DNA of 31,000 nt from Glandiceps talaboti (taxonomy: Eukaryota > Hemichordata > Enteropneusta > Spengelidae), in assembly GCF_964340395.1 (NCBI RefSeq), contig NC_135558.1:22219564-22250563 (forward strand), in the 5' to 3' direction. Numbering within the stretch: position 1 is the stretch's first letter; each line of letters opens with the position of its first letter. Both the position numbers and the translations under genes were made by a program. The notes beneath the pieces were generated by a model that saw only the letters and a program-made list of their open reading frames with translations, did not search any database and was not told the DNA's origin. Positions 29,301 to 31,000 of this stretch are shown one piece after another.

Positions 29301-30156
29301 TAGGTTTGTGTCAGAGGTGATGAAATGTACAACACTATGATGACAACTTTTATACTGTGGAAGGCAGTTTTCAAAGTATAGCTATTCCTGTTGATTTCAC
29401 AGCACCAAGCAGTTGCCTTCATATTAGCTGAGATGGCAATGGGAATTGAAGCATCTCGTCTCCTGACACACAAGTCTAGCTATGAAATTGACAATGGTAA
29501 TCGTAATACCTACTTTGCCTCCATTGCCAAGGCCATGGCTGGTGATGTCGCCAATAAGTGTGCTACAGATGCTGTTCAAGTATTTGGTGGAAATGGCTTC
29601 AATTCTGAATATCCTGTAGAGAAACTGATGAGAGATGCCAAGATCTATCAAGTAAGAGCATTAGTTTCACTTTTCAGTCCTTCAAGTGTTTGTGTTTATC
29701 TATGATGGGATGTTACAGTGGGCTGCTAAATGTATAGATAAATACAATCCTTGTGTTTGATGTTATGTGGTTGTACAGGCACAGGTCTGGAAATCACCAC
29801 ACTACTAGGACTTAATGGCACCAAGTGCTATTTTCAAACCATTCATTGGAAAGATCTCATAGAATTTTACCCAAATGAATATAAAGTGGCAGTAATGTTA
29901 TTTTGAAGTGATATTAAAACAAAGGGCATATACTGGTACAATGTATGGCAAAATGTAAGACACTTGATTTAAATATATGATTTGTCAGTGTTGTACACAC
30001 ATGTACTGTTGTCTGTCCCCCCCCCCCCCCCCAGCCATGAGCATTTTCTTATATGACTATATTTTTTTCATTCAGATTTATGAAGGAACAGCACAGATAC
30101 AAAGAATCATCATTTCAAGGGAATGGATGAACAAGTTCAAACAAGGTGGACATTAA
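2241..30156 (+). CDS. ACADM: Medium-chain acyl-CoA dehydrogenase, mitochondrial (whole gene, 10 visible exons, 5' partial)
   Basis: This FAD enzyme of the mitochondrial matrix makes the first double bond in medium-chain acyl-CoAs during beta-oxidation and passes electrons to ETF. Joined exons: 2241-2340, 4102-4199, 4491-4560, 7778-7878, 12616-12696, 17362-17601, 20443-20583, 20982-21077, 29403-29651, 30076-30156. This is 1257 nt, 418 codons plus stop, with all introns GT-AG. Counting from the first codon at 2241, the presequence remnant is ~1-33, the N-terminal helical domain ~34-150, the beta domain ~151-250 and the C-terminal helical domain to 418. ACAD signature 1 (VTEPGAGSD) is at 154-162, signature 2 (QVFGGNG...D) at 368-387, and the catalytic Glu of YEGT is residue 395. 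The human protein is 421 residues, so only ~10 residues of exon 1 are missing. Sequence and exon structure favour ACADM over the short- and long-chain paralogues. No frameshift or stop interrupts it, and it looks functional. Confidence 0.96.
2341..3304. other. Intron 2, unique part, with small hairpins
   Basis: This is non-coding. Two small inverted repeats are visible. GGACCGATAAGTTTTT at 3022-3037 pairs with AAAAACTGTCGGTCC at 3047-3061. CAGATCCAT near 3201 pairs with ATGGATCTG near 3234. GATC/CAGAT words recur from 2925 to 3290 and may be the remains of a decayed element, but I could not define its ends. Confidence 0.5.
3305..4101 (+). repeat. Degenerate ~43-bp tandem array ending at the acceptor of exon 3
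   Basis: About 18 copies of a unit built around TGTTCATTCAATGACTTCAG followed by TGACATACCATCTAAGTC. Copies are diverged and irregular at the 5' end (3305-3500) and much more alike toward 4100. The last copy, TTCATTCAATGACAG, ends with the AG that is the 3' splice site of exon 3. Most units carry a similar pyrimidine-flanked AG (GACTTCAG), so many acceptor-like sites precede the true one. Occasional variants (TTGCTTGTTTCTTCAG) recur about 230 bp apart near 3667 and 3876, suggesting higher-order duplication. Confidence 0.88.
4102..4199 (+). CDS. ACADM: ACADM exon 3
   Basis: 98 nt, entered in phase 1 and left in phase 0, the same length as in human. It completes a Glu codon and encodes [15 protein letters not shown]... 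to the TGE end, the first helix of the N-terminal acyl-CoA dehydrogenase domain. The acceptor AG at 4100-4101 lies inside the tandem array of intron 2, and the donor is GAG|GTAAGA. The downstream intron 3 (4200-4490) is short and holds nothing I recognise. Confidence 0.95.
4491..4560 (+). CDS. ACADM: ACADM exon 4
   Basis: 70 nt, phase 0 in and phase 1 out, identical in length to the human exon. It encodes [20 protein letters not shown] followed by ASCG, matching the conserved [10 protein letters not shown] segment of the family. The acceptor is CATCTGACAG and the donor G|GTAAGT. Confidence 0.95.
4664..4995 (-). mobile_element. Relic MITE related to the 19517-19969 element, inverted
   Basis: The left end TCAATCATATTAGAATC is a decayed form of the CCAATCTGATTAAAATC terminus. 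The stretch 4690-4950 aligns well with the reverse complement of about 19690-19960, sharing ATTTCTTTTTGG, TTTACTGTCG, AATACCATAGG, TTGAAAGAAAGAG, GCTCGTGCTCTTTTC and CTGAAGTACTGTACC. Similarity fades after about 4960-4995, so the rest of the element is deleted or eroded. Many point differences mark it as older than the two other copies. It has no coding capacity. Confidence 0.75.
4996..5536. other. Intron 4, unique part
   Basis: AT-rich intronic DNA between the MITE relic and the 45-bp array. I see no exon, RNA gene or repeat with definable ends. Confidence 0.5.
5537..7247. repeat. 45-bp minisatellite in intron 4, about 38 copies
   Basis: The unit reads CCTGTAATAATCTGTAACAG then ATCTGAGAGGTGCATCTTTC and a short variable end (ATCTC or ATTC). 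Variants alternate: GTGCATCTTTCATCTC, GGTGTATCTTTC, GTGTATATCTTTCATTC and GTGCATCTTTTAATTC. The last type takes over between about 6520 and 7210, so the array is zoned. Unit length is mostly 45, with 44-47 variants. Because 45 is a multiple of three, the minus strand stays open over long stretches as a 15-residue repeat, but length variants shift frame and I treat it as non-coding. Unlike the other arrays it touches no exon (nearest edges 4560 and 7778). Confidence 0.93.
7248..7777. other. Intron 4, 3' unique part
   Basis: Unique AT-rich sequence ending in the acceptor TTTTCCTTCTCCCAG of exon 5. I find no gene or repeat in it. Confidence 0.5.
7778..7878 (+). CDS. ACADM: ACADM exon 5
   Basis: 101 nt, phase 1 in and phase 0 out, the human exon length. 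It encodes [20 protein letters not shown] and then [13 protein letters not shown], covering the conserved EELAYGCTG helix that helps form the acyl-binding pocket. The donor is GGG|GTAAGA. Its last 27 nt (7852-7878) are the founder-like first copy of the tandem array that fills intron 5. Confidence 0.95.
7852..12458 (+). repeat. 32-bp minisatellite made of the exon 5 end plus its donor, about 145 copies
   Basis: The unit is GTAAG (intron start) followed by ACAGTTATAGATACTAACTC and ATTAGGG. The exon end at 7852-7878 reads ACAGCTATAGAGGCTAACTC ATTAGGG, so each unit is a copy of the last 27 coding nt plus 5 intronic nt, with three fixed changes (C to T, and GG to TA). Nearly every unit thus holds a donor (GGGGTAAGA), an AG just upstream, and TACTAAC, the ideal branch-point word. 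Common variants are CATTGGG, CTTATTAGGG, AGTGG for AGGGG, GAGATT, and a 31-bp form lacking one G. The array ends at 12458, where it meets unique AT-rich DNA before exon 6. Confidence 0.97.
12459..12615. other. Intron 5, 3' unique part
   Basis: Short unique tail of intron 5 between the array and the acceptor GTTGACTTGCAG. It contains a T-rich run near 12470. No other feature is seen. Confidence 0.5.
12616..12696 (+). CDS. ACADM: ACADM exon 6
   Basis: 81 nt, phase 0 at both ends, the human length. It encodes [20 protein letters not shown] then MEEPLMC, the end of the N-terminal helical domain. The acceptor is TTGCAG and the donor TGT|GTAAGT. The next intron (12697-17361) hosts the piggyBac element. 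Confidence 0.96.
13264..13270 (+). promoter_or_regulatory. Possible TATA box of the transposase gene
   Basis: TATAAAG lies ~300 bp upstream of the open frame and ~100 bp upstream of a good donor (C|GTGAGT at 13372). A matching acceptor, TTCATTGTTATTGCAG, ends at 13665. This would give a short untranslated first exon of about 13295-13371. It is an inference from motifs alone. Confidence 0.3.
13564..16068 (+). CDS. piggyBac transposase (DDE_Tnp_1_7), PGBD4-like
   Basis: Open frame of 834 codons. It encodes a cut-and-paste transposase of the piggyBac family, acting in the nucleus on the element's own ends. In order: a Ser- and acid-rich N-terminal region (~100-280, with runs such as [16 protein letters not shown]); the catalytic core from about [15 protein letters not shown] (~288) to ~690 with all three catalytic aspartates in context ([14 protein letters not shown]435, [10 protein letters not shown]518, GGVDRANQ D644); the typical [12 protein letters not shown] helix; a Cys/His C-terminal zinc module (C739, C742, then C-x2-C and C-x2-C pairs to ~H780); and a basic tail ([11 protein letters not shown]). 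The first 39 residues are hydrophobic and precede a strong 3' splice site at 13665, so translation more likely starts at the ATG at 13681 or 13708. Not a host gene as far as I can see, since the element's ends are intact. Resemblance to PGBD4 is a family-level call. Confidence 0.9.
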   Translation: MAWIVIIWNEFLHISLFGYKWIDTITVFPSLLLQDVNQCMTHPQTACSMSLRELSSLKITDNETSILTGDALTRSGDTACRVHLVFDENDVARPASPAGEGNDNTSPATETHNSPEQDRGEVPMDERIDSEDDYLRCAVYRNCQQQAENTARRIAHRRRMMEIASERRTESDQDNSSLDSDDEEYIPSELSSSSLPSSSGEEQFSSDTQCLTEQARRRVRHSILERIEATWVDDEYSEPDEYEHTDETDSEVEDDGWSPRLTERHPYAFDNSDVPGPNIEMGARSRPLEAFYHMFPSRLIRRLRRETNRYARWRQRSSGRDKYWSRVGDDEMRALIGVMVLMGPDPKPEIGDYWSHHRTLRNDFIASVMPRNRFQKLMQYFHCNDPSKDPANLPSGRRRTRERCRTPLYKVQPILDAVLDQFTTVYNLHEQLAIDEGIVGYKGRFAGIPTVFIKGKPRAKGFKVYALADAVTGYIGNMKFMTSTGSHERDSRDVSRTQKICVDLLQHVMGKHHTLYTDSFYTSIGMAQTLLEDHDTYLIGSIRQDRRDFPNALRTNARRNPDSAQIKNLQRGQFVSRQKGNMVVVSWKDSNLLNLLTTCYEGYRTNHRRVVRFIRSRETGRKQPYSLPAPEVVDQYNQYMGGVDRANQLRCYYTAQRQTHKWWKYIFFYLLDTAIANAWLMYREKVDPKKSHKNFQIEVGMALIGGFTTRRQALRSSAPPLDTYKNHTLIHSQARAASCRFCIQMGRKTRKGCYVSTVYRCRECAINLCKDCFLPYHRVATGTPSTVQETQYEPELQEEARRRWEDASRQGRRRGAARRRQQAISSRPTTRSGR
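16073..16078 (+). terminator. Polyadenylation signal of the transposase gene
   Basis: AATAAA begins 5 nt after the transposase stop codon (TAA at 16066-16068). It would give a very short 3' UTR. A GT/G-rich stretch (GGGTGGGGTGTCC) follows ~30 nt later, as expected downstream of a cleavage site. Confidence 0.5.
16721..17361. other. Intron 6, part after the piggyBac element
   Basis: Unique non-coding DNA containing the TG-rich microsatellite listed separately and ending in the acceptor AATGTTACAG of exon 7. The small open frames here have no family features. Confidence 0.5.
17247..17312. repeat. (TG)n microsatellite, interrupted
   Basis: Alternating TG with interruptions (CATGTGTATG, CATGTGCGTGGG). 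The longest pure run is about 24 nt. It lies 50 bp upstream of exon 7. Length variation between individuals is likely. Confidence 0.85.
17362..17601 (+). CDS. ACADM: ACADM exon 7 (equals human exons 7 and 8 joined)
   Basis: 240 nt, phase 0 at both ends. It encodes [20 protein letters not shown] through [16 protein letters not shown] to [10 protein letters not shown]. It holds ACAD signature 1 (V-T-E-P-G-A-G-S-D), which contacts FAD and substrate, and the conserved KMWITN strand of the middle beta domain. As I remember the human gene, exons 7 and 8 are 131 and 109 nt, which add to exactly 240, so the intron between them is absent here. The donor AAG|GTTTGT is a weaker match to consensus than the other donors and is the start of the next tandem array. 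Confidence 0.96.
17585..19137 (+). repeat. ~59-bp minisatellite containing the exon 7 end and donor, about 26 copies
   Basis: The unit is GATACACCTGGTAGAAAG, then GTTTGTTTTTTGTCTTTAG, then AACACTGTCATTGGCTAGTACC (57-59 bp). The first part repeats the last ~17 nt of exon 7 (TTACACCTGGTAGAAAG at 17585-17601), and the second begins with the donor. Each unit also has a pyrimidine tract plus AG (TTTTGTCTTTAG), so a 40-nt segment bounded by an acceptor-like and a donor-like site recurs ~26 times. The main variant is AGAATGATTTGTC in place of AGAAAGGTTTGT, which abolishes the donor-like GT in that copy. The last unit is interrupted at 19138 by a MITE. Confidence 0.96.
19138..19350. mobile_element. 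201-bp MITE inserted in the end of the array
   Basis: The element at 19144-19344 has inverted ends: TATTCAGACACACACATTAT at the left matches the reverse complement of the right end (19291-19344) through TTCAGACACACACA and the following TTATGC, GTG and AAAGTTAC blocks. TTAATA flanks it on both sides (19138-19143 and 19345-19350), consistent with a target-site duplication. Array sequence continues on the far side (AACACTGCCTATCATTGGCT), which shows that it landed inside a repeat unit. It has no coding capacity and its superfamily is not clear. Confidence 0.75.
19351..19450 (+). repeat. Diverged terminal copies of the exon 7-derived array
   Basis: CATTGGCTACTACAGATACACC at 19366 onward continues TTGACTTTTACCTGGTAGAAAG and GTTGGT. 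This copy keeps the middle of the exon end (exon: GATACACCTGGACTTACACC then TGGTAGAAAG), which the main array units lack. A second partial unit (TTTCATTGGCTGGTAC) follows at ~19427. These are the oldest-looking copies. Confidence 0.75.
19509..19977. mobile_element. 453-bp MITE, hAT-like (8-bp TSD)
   Basis: The element at 19517-19969 starts CCAATCTGATTAAAATC and ends with its inverse GATTTTAATCAGATTGG. Flanking 8-mers GTTTACAC (19509-19516) and GTTTACAT (19970-19977) match at 7 of 8. The subterminal regions are also inverted copies of each other (ATTTCTTTTTAGCTCTTACA near 19555, mirrored near 19910-19935). It shares ends with the element at 1673-1870 and body sequence with the relic at 4664. 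It has no transposase, so it depends on a hAT-type enzyme encoded elsewhere, if the 8-bp duplication is read correctly. Confidence 0.82.
20120..20402. repeat. Degenerate interspersed repeat
   Basis: It begins with an ATAATAATAATCTTTTATTTAT-like stretch and contains GGTGGAAACTGGAGTATCC, ending in CATATGAGGCAAGTGGTTTA and ACTGCTTGGCCACTGACAG. I recognise these three blocks, in this order, as decayed versions of a repeat common in fish and marine invertebrate genomes (GGAAACCGGAGTACCC type). The family name and boundaries are uncertain. Confidence 0.4.
20443..20583 (+). CDS. ACADM: ACADM exon 8 (human exon 9)
   Basis: 141 nt, phase 0 at both ends, the human length. It encodes [20 protein letters not shown], then [20 protein letters not shown] and FDKTRPP. 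This covers the end of the beta domain and the start of the C-terminal helical domain. The conserved DTRG Arg and the GAGF segment lie near the substrate and FAD sites in the family. The acceptor ATTAAAATGTAG has a weak pyrimidine tract; the donor CCA|GTAAGT is strong. The following intron 8 (20584-20981) contains nothing recognisable. Confidence 0.96.
20982..21077 (+). CDS. ACADM: ACADM exon 9 (human exon 10)
   Basis: 96 nt, phase 0 at both ends, the human length. It encodes [20 protein letters not shown] then [12 protein letters not shown], with the conserved [14 protein letters not shown] helix and the R-K-T-x-G-K turn of the C-terminal domain. The acceptor is TATGTTGCTAG and the donor CAG|GTTAGT. 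The minisatellite of intron 9 begins at the very first base of the donor. Confidence 0.96.
21078..26979 (+). repeat. 34-bp minisatellite starting at the exon 9 donor, about 173 copies
   Basis: The unit is GTTAGTATAACCACAGTCAC then ATCATTGATATCAG (34 bp). The first unit starts at intron base 1, so exon 9 ends CATTGCACAG|GTTAGT and every unit ends CATTGATATCAG|GTTAGT. Main variants: ATATTAG for ATATCAG, TATAGCC for TATAACC, a 32-bp form TATAGCCAGTC, and GTGACATC. At least five 32-bp variant copies occur (21899, 22611, 23697, 24137, 24339). The 3' third carries rare insertions (TTAGTATAAAGTATAACC near 25590, TTTTTAG near 25770 and 26823). It ends at 26979, 21 bp before a transposon. Confidence 0.97.
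27001..28982. mobile_element. TTAA-flanked DNA transposon, non-autonomous, Kolobok/T2- or piggyBac-like
   Basis: A perfect 25-bp inverted terminal sequence, TTAAAGGGCCACTGCAATTC then TATTT, occurs at 27001-27025 and inverted at 28958-28982. If TTAA is the duplicated target, the true inverted repeat is AGGGCCACTGC onward (21 bp). TTAA duplications occur in piggyBac and Kolobok, and the TTAAAGG start resembles T2/Kolobok MITEs, but no transposase is present to decide. The 1.98-kb interior has only short open frames and an internal direct duplication (28356-28422 and 28555-28621, ~199 bp apart). It inserted next to the end of the 34-bp array. Perfect ends suggest recent movement. Confidence 0.75.
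27255..27392 (+). pseudogene. Small open frame inside the TTAA transposon, possible coding remnant
   Basis: A 45-codon frame with a good start context (GCTATGGAG) encodes [20 protein letters not shown] onward to GVIEPYS and a TGA. The Gln/Ser/Glu-rich start with SSEED acids followed by IEPY resembles the opening of proteins carried by mobile elements in invertebrates. In a neighbouring frame the sequence goes on as [17 protein letters not shown], which hints at a frameshift. I do not recognise a family and give this as a weak observation only. Confidence 0.2.
28983..29402. other. Intron 9, 3' unique part
   Basis: Unique non-coding sequence between the transposon and exon 10, ending in the acceptor TTGATTTCACAG. 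A run of related phrases (TTCCAGGAAAGTCCTCG, TTCTGGAAAGTAACC, CTCCTGGAAAACTG, TTCTTGGAACGTCCTC) suggests a very diverged short tandem repeat between 29050 and 29235, with low certainty. Confidence 0.4.
29403..29651 (+). CDS. ACADM: ACADM exon 10 (human exon 11)
   Basis: 249 nt, phase 0 at both ends. It encodes [20 protein letters not shown] through [20 protein letters not shown] to [15 protein letters not shown]. It carries ACAD signature 2 (Q-V-F-G-G-N-G-F ... E ... K ... D), which binds FAD across the subunit interface, and the RDAKIYQ helix just before the catalytic loop. The codon at 29442-29444 is Gly where human has Lys329, the site of the common MCAD-deficiency substitution. The donor is CAA|GTAAGA. 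Confidence 0.97.
30017..30032. repeat. Poly(C) tract
   Basis: Sixteen consecutive C in the last intron, 43 bp upstream of the final exon. It is prone to length change and sequencing error. It may add to the pyrimidine content upstream of the acceptor, though a separate T-rich tract (TTTTTTTCATTCAG) sits at the splice site itself. Confidence 0.9.
30076..30156 (+). CDS. ACADM: ACADM exon 11 (human exon 12), C-terminus
   Basis: 81 nt including the TAA stop at 30154-30156. It encodes [20 protein letters not shown] then FKQGGH. The Glu of YEGT is the catalytic base that removes the alpha proton of acyl-CoA (Glu376 of mature human MCAD), and GTAQIQR is the FAD-contact loop of the family. The end is slightly different from the human IDKYKN tail. 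The acceptor is TTTTTTTCATTCAG. Confidence 0.96.
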   Translation: MYEGTAQIQRIIISREWMNKFKQGGH

Positions 30157-30646
30157 AAGTGACCAATCAGTTTGCAGTAATCATATCATCTGATTTACAT
30201 GTGAAATTACACAATAGGACATACCCTCCTAATGAAGTTGTCAAACACCAATCAATTTGCAGTATTTATGTCATGTGACATGGGCAAACCATACTAATGA
30301 ACTTGATAAGTACATAAAACAGGAAACTGAAGAGATTTAATAGGCTAGTGTCACGCTTTTCTAAAAACTTGGTTCATTTCATTATTGTGTTGATATACGA
30401 CATGTTATATAAAAACATATATTTCTTAATTATTTCTAGCATTGTTGGTAGAATTATACTGATTCTCAAGAAAAAAATGGTTTATTGGGATGTGATCCAT
30501 GGTACTGTGAACTATTTACACGGTAGAAGTATACACTTCATATCTGGACCATGTAAATGCTTACATACATTGTACACTATCAACAATTTGTCAAGGTACA
30601 TGTGCTCTGTATGTTTGTATTGAGGTAGTGTTAGTCAGAAAACCTA

Positions 30647-30652
30647 AATAAA
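30647..30652 (+). terminator. ACADM: Proximal polyadenylation signal of ACADM
   Basis: AATAAA 490 nt after the stop codon. No strong GT-rich element follows at once, so it may be a minor site. Confidence 0.45.
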
Positions 30653-30888
30653 TTGACTATTATCAAACTAATTACTTGTAATATTAAGAGTTGTGTTTTC
30701 TAATTTCTATCAAACTGAGGAAAACTTAGAGCTTTGTCCATCTTTGGTCACTACTTTTGAAACAGTTACATAAATTTGTTGCATAGGGAAATCTCTTTAT
30801 TTCCTTTACTGTAAGACAAGTTGAGGCTATGCACTTTCAATGCACTGTAATATAATTTGTTTGTTACATTATGAGACTTGTTGAATCA

Positions 30889-30894
30889 AATAAA
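30889..30894 (+). terminator. ACADM: Distal polyadenylation signal of ACADM
   Basis: AATAAA followed ~6-20 nt later by GT/G-rich DNA (CTGGTTTGGATGG), the classical arrangement. It would give a 3' UTR of about 750-760 nt. I consider this the better of the two sites. Confidence 0.6.
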
Positions 30895-31000
30895 GGATTC
30901 TGGTTTGGATGGAAAACTATTGCTTTACTGTGTGGCATCTTTATTTTATAATCTGTACTCTTCATTTCATCTTTGCTGTTATTCTGCTTACTTAAGAGCT

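Larger units (their letters stand above)
30157..30915 (+). other. ACADM: ACADM 3' UTR
   Basis: AT-rich DNA after the stop with no long coding features. The open frame at 30348-30623 is AT-rich, hydrophobic by composition and not recognisable. A near-duplicate pair (ACCAATCAGTTTGCAGTAAT at 30161 and CCAATCAATTTGCAGTATTT at 30249, each followed by ATCAT/GTCAT and G-A-T/C-A) shows a short ~90-bp direct repeat. The 3' end is inferred from the second polyadenylation signal. Confidence 0.6.

Noticed and set aside
30348-30623. 91-codon frame after the ACADM stop
   Set aside because: Lies in the 3' UTR, with AT-driven hydrophobic composition and no family resemblance.

Overview
The window is animal nuclear DNA: one plus-strand protein-coding gene is split into short exons by GT-AG introns, and the introns are full of minisatellites and DNA transposons. 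The host gene is medium-chain acyl-CoA dehydrogenase (ACADM, mitochondrial fatty-acid beta-oxidation). Ten coding exons can be placed at 2241-2340, 4102-4199, 4491-4560, 7778-7878, 12616-12696, 17362-17601, 20443-20583, 20982-21077, 29403-29651 and 30076-30156. They join in frame to 418 codons plus stop. Only the short first coding exon (the start of the mitochondrial presequence) is missing. It lies upstream of the window or unrecognised in 1-2240. Exon lengths and phases match the human gene as I remember it, except that one 240-nt exon here covers human exons 7 and 8. The AT-rich DNA with many ACATGTA words, the conserved intron positions and the transposon content suggest a marine invertebrate. 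An amphioxus-like (Branchiostoma) source is my leading guess but is not proven.

Layout: 1-2240 is non-coding with a nearly perfect 198-bp foldback MITE. Intron 2 (2341-4101) ends in a degenerate ~43-bp array that runs into the acceptor of exon 3. Intron 4 (4561-7777) holds a relic MITE and a 45-bp minisatellite (~5537-7247). Intron 5 (7879-12615) is almost entirely a 32-bp minisatellite of roughly 145 copies. Intron 6 (12697-17361) carries a complete-looking piggyBac transposon (12979-16720) with an open transposase gene. Intron 7 (17602-20442) has a ~59-bp minisatellite interrupted at its end by a 201-bp MITE, then a 453-bp MITE and a degenerate interspersed repeat. Intron 9 (21078-29402) has a 34-bp minisatellite of roughly 173 copies followed by a ~2-kb TTAA-flanked transposon with perfect inverted ends. 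The 3' UTR follows 30156, with polyadenylation signals at 30647 and 30889.

The most striking pattern is that the tandem arrays start at splice junctions of the host gene. The intron 5 unit is the last 27 nt of exon 5 plus the first 5 nt of the intron. The intron 7 unit contains the last ~17 nt of exon 7 plus its donor. The intron 9 array begins at the first base of the intron and each unit restores AG|GTTAGT. The intron 2 array ends at the acceptor of exon 3. Each array therefore contains tens to more than a hundred extra copies of a splice site next to the true one. About 47% of the window is minisatellite and about 22% is recognisable DNA transposon. I recall a report of amphioxus intronic minisatellites that begin at 5' splice sites, so the general phenomenon may not be new, but several such arrays in one gene is unusual.
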